Source: Enhydrobacter aerosaccus
GTDB taxonomy: Bacteria > Pseudomonadota > Alphaproteobacteria > Reyranellales > Reyranellaceae
Reading direction: 5' to 3'
DNA length: 60,014 nt
NCBI GenBank assembly: GCA_903915535.1
Contig: CAIWTJ010000222.1
Location: forward strand, 1 to 60,014
The notes beneath the pieces are model-generated. The model was not told the origin of the DNA, did no database searches, and was given only the letters and a program-made list of their open reading frames with translations. Below are positions 1 to 7,991 of this stretch, piece by piece (position 1 is the first letter of the stretch; each line of letters begins with the position of its first letter). The position numbers and the translations under genes are program-made.

Positions 1-894
1 AACGAGATGGGCGGCCTGCGCTTCGAGGACAATGGCGACGTCACCATCATCACCGGCACGCTCGACTACGGCCAGGGCCACTGGTCGGCCTTCGCGCAGG
101 TGCTGACCACCAAGCTCGGCATCCCCTTCCACAAGATCAAGCTGAAGCAGGGCGACAGCGACTTGCTGATCGCGGGCGGCGGCACCGGCGGCTCCAAGTC
201 GATCATGGCCTCGGGAGCGGCGATCATGGAGGCGTCCGACAAGGTGATCGAGAAGGGCAAGGAGATCGCGGGCGTGGCGCTCGAGGCCTCGGCATCCGAC
301 ATCGAGTTCCAGCGCGGCCGCTTCAACATCGTGGGCACCGACCGCGGCATCGGCATCATGGAACTGGCCGAAAAGCTGCGCGGCGGCATGAAGCTGCCCG
401 AGGGCGTGCCCAACACGCTGAACGTCAGCCATGTCCACAAGGAAGCGCCGTCGGCCTTCCCCAACGGCACGCATGTGGCCGAAGTCGAGGTCGATCCCGA
501 CACCGGCACGGTGCAGGTCGTGAAGTACACGATGGTCGGCGACTTCGGCACCGTCATCAATCCGTTGCTGGTCGAGGGGCAGAGCCATGGCGGCGTCGTG
601 CAGGGCATCGGCCAGGCGATGTTCGAGCGTGTGGTCTATAGCGAAGACGGCCAGCCGCTGACCGGCAGCTTCACCGACTACGCCCTGCCGCGCGCGGCCG
701 ACACGCCGTTCTTCACCATGGGCTACCACTCGGTGCCCGCGAAGACGAACGTGCTGGGCGCCAAGGGCTGCGGCGAGGCGGGTTGCGCGGGATCGCTGCC
801 GTCGGTGATGAACGCCATCGTCGATGCGCTGGGCGGCAAGGCGATCGATATGCCGGCCACACCCGAGCGCGTCTGGGAAGCGCTGAACTCCTAA
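1..894 (+). CDS. Molybdenum hydroxylase large subunit (xanthine dehydrogenase/CoxL family), 3' part
   Basis: The reading frame is open from the first base, so the gene starts outside the window; about 297 C-terminal residues of a protein usually near 750 are present. This is the molybdopterin-binding subunit of a xanthine dehydrogenase/aldehyde oxidase/CO dehydrogenase-type enzyme, which hydroxylates an unknown substrate together with FAD and 2Fe-2S subunits. The late motif KGCGEAGCAGS carries the glutamate that acts as catalytic base in this family, and GGGTGGSKS is a cofactor-contact loop. It ends 12 bp before the TctC-type gene. The substrate cannot be told from this fragment. Confidence 0.9.
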   Translation, partial: NEMGGLRFEDNGDVTIITGTLDYGQGHWSAFAQVLTTKLGIPFHKIKLKQGDSDLLIAGGGTGGSKSIMASGAAIMEASDKVIEKGKEIAGVALEASASDIEFQRGRFNIVGTDRGIGIMELAEKLRGGMKLPEGVPNTLNVSHVHKEAPSAFPNGTHVAEVEVDPDTGTVQVVKYTMVGDFGTVINPLLVEGQSHGGVVQGIGQAMFERVVYSEDGQPLTGSFTDYALPRAADTPFFTMGYHSVPAKTNVLGAKGCGEAGCAGSLPSVMNAIVDALGGKAIDMPATPERVWEALNS

Positions 895-906
895 AGCGAG
901 TCGACA

Positions 907-1881
907 ATGGACCGGCTTCGCCGCGCGCTTTTGCTCTCGCCGCTGGCTCTCGCCCTTCCGGCGGGAGCCGTGCGGGCGGAGACCTATCCTGCCAAGCCGA
1001 TCCGGTTCGTCGTGCCGTGGCCGGCGGGCGGCGTCGCCGACACCGTGGCCCGCGTGGTGGCCGACAAGCTCTCGGAGCGGCTGGGCCAACGGCTGGTCGT
1101 CGAGAACAAGCCTGGCGCGGCGGGCAACATCGGCATGGCCCAGGTCGCCGCGGCTCCCGCCGACGGCTACACGCTGGTGCTGACGCCGACCGGCAACCTC
1201 ACGGTGAACCAGAGCCTTTTCAAGAACCTGCAGTTCGACACGGCGCGCGACTTCCTGCCGCTCACCCTGCTGGCGACGGTGCCCAACGTGCTGGTGGTCG
1301 GCAAATCGTTGCCGGTGAAGAACGTCACCGAACTCGTGGCCTACGCCAAGGCCAACCCCGGCAAGCTCAGCTTCGCCTCGCCCGGCGCCGGCAGCGGCGC
1401 GCATCTCGCGGGCGAGCTGCTGAAGGCGGAAGCGGGCATCGACATGCTGCACGTGCCCTACACCGGCATCGCGCCCGCCATGAACGACGTCGTGGGCGAG
1501 CGCGTGTCGATGATGTTCCTCGGCATCTCGTCCGCCCTGCCGCAGATCACTGCCGGCGCCCTGAAGCCGCTCGCCATCGCGGCCCTTCAGCGCTCGCCGC
1601 AACTGCCCGACGTTCCGCTCGTGGCCGACTCGGGCTTCCCGGGCTTCGACGTGACCTCGTGGTACGGCATCGCCGTGCGCTCCGGCACGCCGCCGGAGAT
1701 CGTCGACCTCCTGTACCGCGAGATCGTCGAGGTCCTGAAGCTCCCCGACGTGAAGGAACGCTTCACCGGCATGGGCGTCGAGCCCGGCGCCCTCTCGCCC
1801 GCCGCCTTCGGCGACCTCGTCCGCAGCGAGAGCAAAAAATGGGGCGACATCATCAAGCGCGCCGACATCAAGATCGAATAG
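907..1881 (+). CDS. TctC/Bug-family periplasmic solute-binding protein
   Basis: 324 residues. An N-terminal signal peptide (basic MDRLRR, hydrophobic stretch, cleavage near AVRAET) precedes the family hallmark YPAKPIRFVVPWPAGG. These proteins bind organic acids for tripartite tricarboxylate transporters, but many Bug proteins are orphans, and no TctA/TctB membrane gene is visible here. It sits between the Mo-hydroxylase subunit and a flavin monooxygenase, 12 bp from each, so it probably belongs to an aromatic or organic-acid catabolic operon and delivers or senses its substrate. Family assignment is firm; the ligand is unknown. Confidence 0.92.
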   Translation: MDRLRRALLLSPLALALPAGAVRAETYPAKPIRFVVPWPAGGVADTVARVVADKLSERLGQRLVVENKPGAAGNIGMAQVAAAPADGYTLVLTPTGNLTVNQSLFKNLQFDTARDFLPLTLLATVPNVLVVGKSLPVKNVTELVAYAKANPGKLSFASPGAGSGAHLAGELLKAEAGIDMLHVPYTGIAPAMNDVVGERVSMMFLGISSALPQITAGALKPLAIAALQRSPQLPDVPLVADSGFPGFDVTSWYGIAVRSGTPPEIVDLLYREIVEVLKLPDVKERFTGMGVEPGALSPAAFGDLVRSESKKWGDIIKRADIKIE

Positions 1882-1893
1882 GCGCGGCGCGCG

Positions 1894-3243
1894 GTGGGCA
1901 AGGCTGACGTCGCCATCCTGGGCTGCGGCCCGGTCGGCGCCTTGCTCGGCAACCTGCTGGGGCAGGTCGGCCTCCGGGTCGACATCTTCGAACGTGAGCG
2001 CGAGATCCATGCCCTGCCGCGGGCGGTCCATTTCGACGGCGAGGTGATGCGCATCTTCCAGTCGGTCGGGCTGGCCGAGCGGGTCGCGCAGGTCACACGC
2101 TCTTCCTCGCAGGGCATGCATTTCATCAATGCCGATGGCCAGACCCTGATGGTCCGGCGCGGCATCGACGGACCCGGACCGCACGGCTGGGCCGGCAACT
2201 GGTATTTCCACCAACCCGACCTCGAGGCGATCCTGCGGGACGGGCTCGCGCGCTTTCCCGATGTGACGGTCCATCTCGGTCGCGAGATCGCCGACGTAGA
2301 CGAACTCGATGCGCGCTACGTCGTGGGCTGCGACGGCGCGCGCTCGCTGGTGCGCCGCGCCATCGGCAGCCGGCAACGCGATCTCGGCCTGCATCAACCG
2401 TGGCTGGTGGTCGATCTCCTGTGCGATCCGGCCTCGCCGCGCGTGCGCGCCCTGCCCGACTACACGATCCAGCTCTGCGATCCCGGGCGGCCAATGACGG
2501 TCGTGAACGTCGGCGGCCCGCGCCGGCGCTGGGAAATCATGCTGATGCCGGGCGACGACAGTGCGCGCCTCACCGAGCCCGAGGTATTCTGGCCGATGAT
2601 GTCGCGCTGGCTCGAACCGGAAGATGCCGTGCTCGAACGCGCCGCGGTCTACACGTTCCACTCCGTCGTCCAGGAAGGCTGGCGCACGGGACGGCTGCTG
2701 CTGGCGGGCGATGCCTGTCACCAGACGCCGCCGTTCCTGGGCCAGGGCATGTGCGCCGGCATGCGCGACGCCAGCAACCTCGCCTGGAAGCTCGCCGCCG
2801 TGCTGCGCGGCAGCGCGCCCGACGCATTGCTCGACACCTACGAGAGCGAGCGTCTGCCGCATGTGCGGACCTTCATCGATCTTGCGGTCAAGCTGGGCGC
2901 TGTATTGCAGGAGACCGATCCCGCCGCCGCCGCCCAACGCGACAGGCGCTTCGCCGCGGGCGCGACCCTGTTCGACTTCCCCCAGCCGCAAATCGGCCCC
3001 GGAGAACGCGACGACGCGCCACCGCCGGTCGGCACGATCTTCCCGCAGCCTCGCCTGGCCGATGGACGGCTGATGGACGAGGCGATCGGCCAGCGCTTCG
3101 CGATCGTCGGCGAGACGGCGCTGCTGGCATCCCGGCAGGCGGAGGCCGTGCTCCTGCCCGGCGTCGGCGCGGATTGGCTCGCCCGACACGGCCTGCGCGC
3201 GGCCCTCCTGCGTCCCGATCGCTACATCGCCGCCGTCGCGTGA
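1894..3243 (+). CDS. FAD-dependent aromatic monooxygenase, MhpA-like
   Basis: 449 residues from a GTG start. The N-terminal dinucleotide-binding motif GCGPVG (about residues 10-15), a central YVVGCDGARSLVR (DG motif) and the second FAD motif LLLAGDACHQTPPFLGQG define a class A flavoprotein hydroxylase; the last motif is nearly that of 3-(3-hydroxyphenyl)propionate hydroxylase MhpA. It would hydroxylate a phenolic substrate using NAD(P)H and O2. It is shorter than MhpA (about 550), missing part of the C-terminal thioredoxin-like region. No meta-cleavage genes follow, so the substrate is open. It ends the first plus-strand run. Confidence 0.85.
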   Translation: MGKADVAILGCGPVGALLGNLLGQVGLRVDIFEREREIHALPRAVHFDGEVMRIFQSVGLAERVAQVTRSSSQGMHFINADGQTLMVRRGIDGPGPHGWAGNWYFHQPDLEAILRDGLARFPDVTVHLGREIADVDELDARYVVGCDGARSLVRRAIGSRQRDLGLHQPWLVVDLLCDPASPRVRALPDYTIQLCDPGRPMTVVNVGGPRRRWEIMLMPGDDSARLTEPEVFWPMMSRWLEPEDAVLERAAVYTFHSVVQEGWRTGRLLLAGDACHQTPPFLGQGMCAGMRDASNLAWKLAAVLRGSAPDALLDTYESERLPHVRTFIDLAVKLGAVLQETDPAAAAQRDRRFAAGATLFDFPQPQIGPGERDDAPPPVGTIFPQPRLADGRLMDEAIGQRFAIVGETALLASRQAEAVLLPGVGADWLARHGLRAALLRPDRYIAAVA

Positions 3244-3305
3244 CGAAGGGTAGTTACCCGGCGGTAACGTTTTTAAATAAGGAAATAAATAGGGAGGCCG
3301 GGATT

Positions 3306-3319
3306 CCGTGCATGCACGG
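3306..3319. repeat. Perfect 14-bp palindrome
   Basis: CCGTGCATGCACGG is a perfect self-complementary 14-mer, followed closely by the related AATGCACATGCACC. It sits just 5' of the REP-like hairpin in a gene-free stretch. It could be a protein-binding site; no gene start is nearby. Confidence 0.4.
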
Positions 3320-3338
3320 GAATGCACATGCACCCAAT

Positions 3339-3444
3339 CCTCATCCTGAGGTGCGCGAAGCGCGTCTCGAAGGATGGGCAACGGACGTGGTGCGCGTTCC
3401 CATCCTTCGAGACGCGCTGCTTCGCAGCGCTCCTCAGGATGAGG
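3339..3444. repeat. REP-like long inverted repeat between convergent genes
   Basis: The left arm (3339-3378, starting CCTCATCCTGAGG and running to GAAGGATGGG) is complementary, with small interruptions, to the right arm (3399-3444, CCCATCCTTCGAGACGCG to CCTCAGGATGAGG). Such CATCCTGAGG/CGAAGCGCG/GAAGGATGG palindromes are a common dispersed intergenic repeat type in alphaproteobacteria. Placed between convergent transcription units, it may also act as a bidirectional terminator or mRNA stabiliser. Confidence 0.75.
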
Positions 3445-3540
3445 TGGTGCGCTTGCGCTCCCAGCGGCAGTTACCTGACGGTAAGCGCTAAAATAACGAG
3501 GAAATAGCGGGACGCTCCCGCGCATTGTGAGCGACATAGC

Positions 3541-3610
3541 GCGAGCCTAAGCGTGCTCGCACCAATCACCTATTACGGTCGTTATATCGACCGAAATGCA
3601 CGCTGGCTGG
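3541..3610. repeat. 70-bp dispersed repeat, copy A
   Basis: Aligns without gaps to 30251-30320, about 57 of 70 positions identical by eye, with the block CACCTATTACGGTCGTTAT (3568-3586) identical in both. Copy A also contains CGGTCG-TTATAT-CGACCG, a perfect 6-bp inverted repeat that copy B has lost. Both copies lie beside REP-like palindromes in the two longest gene-free stretches of the window. It ends just before the stop codon of the minus-strand DUF35 gene. Confidence 0.65.
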
Positions 3611-3612
3611 AA

Positions 3613-4008
3613 TCAGGCCGGCGTGAACATCGGCAGCGGCGGTCCGCCCTCGGTGGGCTTGAACACGACCTTCACCGCCTGCTCGCACTTCAGTTTGTCG
3701 AAGTCGCAGTCGACGATGTTGGTCACCATGCGCGGGCCCTCGGACAGGGTCACGTAGGCCATCGCATAAGGCACCGGTGCGCGGCGCATCACACTGTAGG
3801 AATAGATCGTGCCCGTGCCCTTGGACTCGACCCATTCGGTCTTGTCGCTGAAGCAGAACGGACAGATCGTGCGCGGATAGTGATGCGCCTGGCCGCAGGC
3901 GGTGCACTTGCGCACCAGCAACTTGCCCTTGGCGGCGGCATCCCAATAAGCCTGCGTCTCCTGGCTGGTGGCCGGCGCCGGCAGCTTGCGTTCCTTGGTG
4001 TCGGCCAT
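3613..4008 (-). CDS. DUF35 OB-fold zinc-ribbon protein (acyl-CoA-binding partner of thiolase-like protein)
   Basis: 131 residues. The N-terminal rubredoxin-like zinc ribbon has the cysteine pairs CTACG and CPFC at about residues 35-52, followed by the OB-fold part (TGTIYSYSVM, PYAMAYVTL). In archaea and bacteria such DUF35 proteins form complexes with thiolase-like proteins and bridge them to acyl-CoA partners. The gene begins 3 bp after the end of the thiolase-like gene upstream, so co-transcription and a joint complex are very likely. The actual acyl-CoA chemistry is unknown. Confidence 0.88.
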   Translation of the reverse strand: MADTKERKLPAPATSQETQAYWDAAAKGKLLVRKCTACGQAHHYPRTICPFCFSDKTEWVESKGTGTIYSYSVMRRAPVPYAMAYVTLSEGPRMVTNIVDCDFDKLKCEQAVKVVFKPTEGGPPLPMFTPA

Positions 4009-4011
4009 GAC

Positions 4012-5184
4012 CTACTCCCTCTCCAGAATGACAGTGGCGCTGCCGTGGCGCAGGCCGAGCGACCCGCCCGTTCCGTGCGCGATCGCGAGATTGCAGTTCT
4101 TCACCTGGACCTTGGGATGCGCCTCGCCGCGCAACTGGCGCACGGCTTCGAGGACCTTGGTGAGGCCGCCGCGGTTGCCGGGATGATTGCTGCACAGGCC
4201 GCCGCCGTCGGTGTTGAACGGCAGCTTGCCCGTGCCCGCAATCAGGTTGCCGTCGGCCACGAAGGGGCCGCCCTTGCCCTTCTCGCAGAAACCGAGGTCC
4301 TCGAGCTGCATCAGCACGGTGATGGTGAAGCTGTCGTAGATCGAGGCGTACTTGATGTCGGCGGGCTTCACGCCCGCCTCGCCGAAGGCGGCCGCGCCGC
4401 TGAAGCGCGCGCCCGAATAGGTGAGATCGACCTTGCCGCCCATCTGTGTCTTCACGAATTCGCCCGCGCCCAGCAGCTTGACCTTGGGACGCTTGAGCTT
4501 GGCTGCGATCTCGGGCGCCACGACAACGATGGCGCCACCGCCGTCGGTGATGACGCAGCAGTCGAGACGATGCAGCGGATCGGAGATCATCGGCGAGTTC
4601 ACGACCTCCTCGACCGTGACCACGTCTTTCAGCAGCGCGTGCGGATTGTATTGCGCGTGATGCGAGGCCGCGACCTTGATCCAGGCCAGCTGCTCGGACG
4701 TCGTGCCGAACTCGTGCATGTGCCGCATCGCGCACATCGCATACATGTTCACGACGGTGGGGCCGTAGGGAAACTCGAACGGTTCGTCCGGCGTCGGCGT
4801 GCCGCCACGGCTGCGCGGCACGGTTCCGGTCGCCATGCCTTCGGCGCGCGGCCGGCCCGCGAGCGTGATCAGCGCCACCTTGCACTTGCCGGCGGCGATC
4901 GCTTCGGCGGCGTGGCCGACGTGCAGCACGTACGACGAGCCGCCGGTGTCGGTCGAATCGACGTGGCGCGGCCTGAGGCCCATGTACTCGACCATCGACA
5001 TCGGGCCGAGGCCGGGCGCGTCGCCCGCGCAGAAGTAGCCGTCGACATCGTCCTTGGTGAGGCCCGCATCTTCCAGCGCGCCCTTGGCGCACTGGGCGTG
5101 GATCTGGGCCAGCGAGATGTCCTTGGCGAGCCGCGTCGGATGCTCGTAGATGCCGGCGATATAGGCCTTGCCCTTGATGCTCAT
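4012..5184 (-). CDS. Thiolase-like (SCP-x/acetyl-CoA acetyltransferase family) protein without the usual catalytic cysteine
   Basis: 390 residues from ATG at 5184 (GGACAGG upstream); a longer in-frame start at 5253 is less likely. The thiolase fold is recognisable: an N-domain with the segment STDTGGSSYV where the nucleophilic cysteine loop is expected, AIAAGKCKVALI after it, and a C-terminal HGTGGSLGLRHGS loop. The nucleophile position carries Gly/Ser and no cysteine, as in the non-condensing thiolase homologues that pair with DUF35 proteins. It therefore probably acts as an acyl-CoA-binding or retro-reaction partner rather than as a classical thiolase. The downstream DUF35 gene is 3 bp away. 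Confidence 0.82.
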   Translation of the reverse strand: MSIKGKAYIAGIYEHPTRLAKDISLAQIHAQCAKGALEDAGLTKDDVDGYFCAGDAPGLGPMSMVEYMGLRPRHVDSTDTGGSSYVLHVGHAAEAIAAGKCKVALITLAGRPRAEGMATGTVPRSRGGTPTPDEPFEFPYGPTVVNMYAMCAMRHMHEFGTTSEQLAWIKVAASHHAQYNPHALLKDVVTVEEVVNSPMISDPLHRLDCCVITDGGGAIVVVAPEIAAKLKRPKVKLLGAGEFVKTQMGGKVDLTYSGARFSGAAAFGEAGVKPADIKYASIYDSFTITVLMQLEDLGFCEKGKGGPFVADGNLIAGTGKLPFNTDGGGLCSNHPGNRGGLTKVLEAVRQLRGEAHPKVQVKNCNLAIAHGTGGSLGLRHGSATVILERE

Positions 5185-5306
5185 CGGCCGCCTGTCCTTT
5201 GGTTCATGTTGCGCCTTATCGTGGGCGATAAGCGCCTCACGGAAAAGCGACATCTTTCGCCACGAAAAACCGTGTTAGCTTTCGTCCCGCCAACAGGGAG
5301 ACAAGA

Positions 5307-6116
5307 ATGCGTTTCAGGATATTGACGACGATTGCGGCGGCGGCCCTCGCGTTCACCTCGACCGCCTACGCCCAGGGCAAGGTCGAGCTGCAATGGTTCG
5401 CCCAGTCCGCCTTCAAGCTCACCACGCCCGAGGGCAAGGTGGTGATGATCGATCCCTGGATCCTGCAGAATCCGAAGAATCCGCCGGAGCTCAAGGATCT
5501 CGATAAGCTCGGCAAGATCGACTACATCGTCGTCACCCACGCGCACGGCGATCATCTCGGCGACTCCGTCGAACTCGCCAAGAAGAACAACGTGCCGGTG
5601 CTCGGCCCCGCCGGCATGGACCAGAAGCTCGCCAATCTCGGCATCCTGCCCGCCAACCTGGCGCCGCGCATGAACAAGGGCGGCACGTTCGAGCCGATCC
5701 CCGGCCTCAAGATCACGCAGGTCCATGCCGAGCATTCGTCCGAGATGATCGTGAAGAATGCCGAGGGCAAGGACGAGAGCCACGAGGCCGGCGAGCCGGT
5801 CGGCGTGATCATCACGCTCTCGAACGGCTTCAAGATCTACCACATGGGCGACACCGGCCTGTTCGGCGACATGAAGTTCATCGGCGAGAAGTACAAGCCC
5901 GACCTGCTGTTGATCCCGATCGGCGGTCACTTCGTGATGGATCCGATCGACGCTGCCTTCGCCACGAAAGAATGGATCAAGCCCAAGATGGTGCTGCCGA
6001 TGCACTACGGCACCAACCCCTTCCTCAAGGGCACGCCTGCCGAATTCAAGGCGGCGCTGGGCACGACCACGATCCAGATCCTCGACATGCAGCCGGGCGA
6101 CAAGAAGACCTTCTAG
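5307..6116 (+). CDS. Exported metallo-beta-lactamase-fold metal-dependent hydrolase (UPF0173-like)
   Basis: 269 residues with a clear Sec signal peptide (MRFRILTTIAAAALAF, cleavage near TAYAQ). The MBL zinc motif THAHGDHLGD lies at about residues 78-87, with further ligand regions VHAEHSS, YHMGDTG and LPMHYGT. The layout matches the UPF0173/UlaG-like group of MBL hydrolases. It is presumably periplasmic; the substrate is unknown. A likely -10 element TTAGCT lies at about 5275-5280 and a GGGAGA ribosome site just before the ATG. Its stop overlaps the stop of the convergent methyltransferase by 4 bp (CTAG). Confidence 0.85.
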   Translation: MRFRILTTIAAAALAFTSTAYAQGKVELQWFAQSAFKLTTPEGKVVMIDPWILQNPKNPPELKDLDKLGKIDYIVVTHAHGDHLGDSVELAKKNNVPVLGPAGMDQKLANLGILPANLAPRMNKGGTFEPIPGLKITQVHAEHSSEMIVKNAEGKDESHEAGEPVGVIITLSNGFKIYHMGDTGLFGDMKFIGEKYKPDLLLIPIGGHFVMDPIDAAFATKEWIKPKMVLPMHYGTNPFLKGTPAEFKAALGTTTIQILDMQPGDKKTF

Positions 6117-6715
6117 TCTTCTGTCTGGAGGACCGCTTCCCACGCGACTTTGGGGCGATCGTATCGGTCGATCGTCCACTCGCCGCAGTCGATCATCCGC
6201 CAGCCATCGGCGAACAAGCGATCGACCGATGCGCGATCGAAGAAGCGTTTCGGTTCACCGTCGACATTGTAGTAGTGCTCCTCGATCGCTGGATGGCCGG
6301 TCGCGCCGAAGTGACGGTCGTTGGTCGAGTTGAGCCGGCACAGCAGCAGGCCGCCGGGCATCAGCGTCCGGCGCACGCGCCGCACCAGTTCCTCGGTCTC
6401 CGTCCAGGGGAAATAGTGCAGCGACAGGCTGGCGACCACGACGCCCGCCGCTGCTTCACCGACGGGAAACGGCGCACGCAGGTCCTGACAATGAAAGCTT
6501 CCTGCCGGCACGCGCTGTCGTGCCGTGTCGATCGCGCGGGAAGATCCATCGATGCCGATCACCCGATGACCTGCCGCCACAAGCGTCGCACTGTCGCGTC
6601 CGCCGCCGCATCCCAGGTCCAGGATCGGCAGGCCCGCCACATGGCGTTCGATCAGCGGCAGCCAGCGGTCGAGCCAGGGATCGCCGGAAGGCCCCTCAGT
6701 CGCCGGCGACGTCAC
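6113..6715 (-). CDS. Class I SAM-dependent methyltransferase
   Basis: 200 residues. Motif I LDLGCGGGRDSATL (about residues 37-50) and the following acidic GIDGSS bind S-adenosylmethionine; VVVASLSLHYF is motif IV. Size and layout fit the small Methyltransf_11/25-type enzymes, whose substrates cannot be predicted. Its start overlaps the 3' end of the upstream flavoenzyme gene by 20 bp, which suggests translational coupling. Its 3' end shares the CTAG with the convergent gene. Confidence 0.88.
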   Translation of the reverse strand: MTSPATEGPSGDPWLDRWLPLIERHVAGLPILDLGCGGGRDSATLVAAGHRVIGIDGSSRAIDTARQRVPAGSFHCQDLRAPFPVGEAAAGVVVASLSLHYFPWTETEELVRRVRRTLMPGGLLLCRLNSTNDRHFGATGHPAIEEHYYNVDGEPKRFFDRASVDRLFADGWRMIDCGEWTIDRYDRPKVAWEAVLQTED

Positions 6716-7910
6716 GGGCGCCCGGCGTGCGCGCGCGGAATTCCTCGGGCGCCACGCGGCCGGCGTCGGTGAAGGCCTTCTGCACGGCGGCGACGTTGGG
6801 CCCGAAGATGCCCCTGCGGTTCGACATCGCCCATTGCTGCGACGACACGACCGTGTCGAGCGAACCCTGGAAGCGCGGCATCACGTAGCGCGCGAAAAGC
6901 TCGTAGGAGCGCAGGATCTGTTCGCGCGTCGCCCATTCGTTGGCGCGGAACAGCACGCCGCCGAAGCCGCCGTTGGAGAAGCCCAGCAGCCGCTCGATGC
7001 CCTTCGCCACCGTGTCGGGCGAGCCGACCAGGGTCGTGCCCTGCTTGACGCCCTCGCGCAGCGGATCGTCGGCGCGGCCCGGCGGACGGCCGAGCGTGTC
7101 CTCGAAGTAAGTGATGGTCTCGTGGCGCTCGCCCTTGTTGACCTGGCGCAGCGCTTCCTCGTCGTCGTCGGCCACGTGGCAGTTCACGACCACGCGCCAC
7201 TTGCCGCGATCGACCGTCTTGCCGTGCTTGGCCGCGGTCTCCTCGTAGATGCCCCACTGCTTGCCCAGCATCTCCGGGCCGCCCGGAATGCCCGCGCCGA
7301 TCGACAGCACGCCCAGGCCGTGCTTGCCGGCCGCGATCATGCCCGAGGGCGTGATGGTGCTGGCGCAGGCGATCGGGAAATGCGGATAGGTGTAGGGCGC
7401 CAGATGCAGGCGCGCTTCCTTGAGCTCGAACCAGTCGGTCTTCATCGTGACCGGTTCCTTGCATTCGAGCAGGCGCATGATCGCCTCCAGCGCCTGCTCC
7501 ATGCGCGGCCGCTGGGTCGAGGGATCGATGCCCATCATGTAGGCGTCGGACGGCAGCGCGCCCGGGCCGCAGCCCAGCATCGTGCGCCCGCGCGACATGT
7601 GGTCGAGCTGCACGAAGCGGTTCGCGACCATCAGCGGATGATGATACGGCAGGCTGGTGACGCCCGAGCCCAGGCGGATATAGCGCGTACGCTCGATCGC
7701 GGCGCCGATGAACACCTCGGGCGAAGCGATGGTCTCCCAGCCTGCGGAATGGTGCTCGCCGATCCAGGCCTCGTCGTAGCCCAGCCCGTCGATCCACTCG
7801 ATCAGCTCCATGTCGCGGGCCATGGAGAGCGTCGGATTCTCGCCCACGCGATGAAAGGGCGCGAGAAAGATCCCGAACGTCAGCCCCTTGTGGTTGCCGG
7901 TCTGTGCCAT
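6696..7910 (-). CDS. LLM-class (luciferase-like) F420/FMN-dependent monooxygenase
   Basis: 404 residues from ATG at 7910, preceded by GGAGG; an in-frame start 10 codons upstream is less likely. The TIM-barrel family is evident from WIGEHHSAGWE, the RLGSGVTSLPYHHPL strand and GRTMLGCGPGALPSDAYMMG, resembling limonene-monooxygenase and alkanal-monooxygenase homologues. Such enzymes oxidise small organics with reduced flavin supplied by a reductase. No reductase lies beside it. It is divergent from the CoA-transferase run starting at 7992, so the 81 bp between them must hold both promoters. Confidence 0.88.
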   Translation of the reverse strand: MAQTGNHKGLTFGIFLAPFHRVGENPTLSMARDMELIEWIDGLGYDEAWIGEHHSAGWETIASPEVFIGAAIERTRYIRLGSGVTSLPYHHPLMVANRFVQLDHMSRGRTMLGCGPGALPSDAYMMGIDPSTQRPRMEQALEAIMRLLECKEPVTMKTDWFELKEARLHLAPYTYPHFPIACASTITPSGMIAAGKHGLGVLSIGAGIPGGPEMLGKQWGIYEETAAKHGKTVDRGKWRVVVNCHVADDDEEALRQVNKGERHETITYFEDTLGRPPGRADDPLREGVKQGTTLVGSPDTVAKGIERLLGFSNGGFGGVLFRANEWATREQILRSYELFARYVMPRFQGSLDTVVSSQQWAMSNRRGIFGPNVAAVQKAFTDAGRVAPEEFRARTPGARDVAGD

Positions 7911-7991
7911 ATGAACCTCCGTAGGCTGCAACGGTAGCATACGCGCCGACGTTGACCGAAGCTTTCTGCCGCGATACGCGAATGACCTGCC

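Larger units (their letters stand above)
3253..3484. repeat. Pair of TTACC-N4-GGTAA palindromes with AT-rich tails flanking a REP-like element
   Basis: At 3253-3268 GTTACC-CGGC-GGTAAC is a perfect 6-bp inverted repeat; at 3471-3484 TTACC-TGAC-GGTAA repeats the design. Each is followed by a similar A-rich tract (3272-3292 and 3488-3511, both with AAATA and a final GGGA), so the two units form an imperfect direct repeat of roughly 45 bp around the palindrome at 3339-3444. They could be operators or ends of a small repetitive element. The region lies between convergent genes, which argues against a promoter role. Confidence 0.5.

Noticed and set aside
3339-3444. Repeats at 3.3 kb and 18.3 kb as a CRISPR array
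   Set aside because: There are only two opposing arms at each place, no regular spacers and no cas genes.
5184-5253. Upstream ATG at 5253 for the thiolase-like gene
   Set aside because: The extra 23 residues are polar and unconserved and run towards the divergent promoter; ATG at 5184 has a ribosome site and a family-like start.
3553-5325. Long plus-strand open frame of 590 codons opposite the thiolase-like and DUF35 genes
   Set aside because: It is rich in His, Arg and Ala with no recognisable domain and is the complement of two clearly conserved minus-strand genes; a GC-rich shadow frame.
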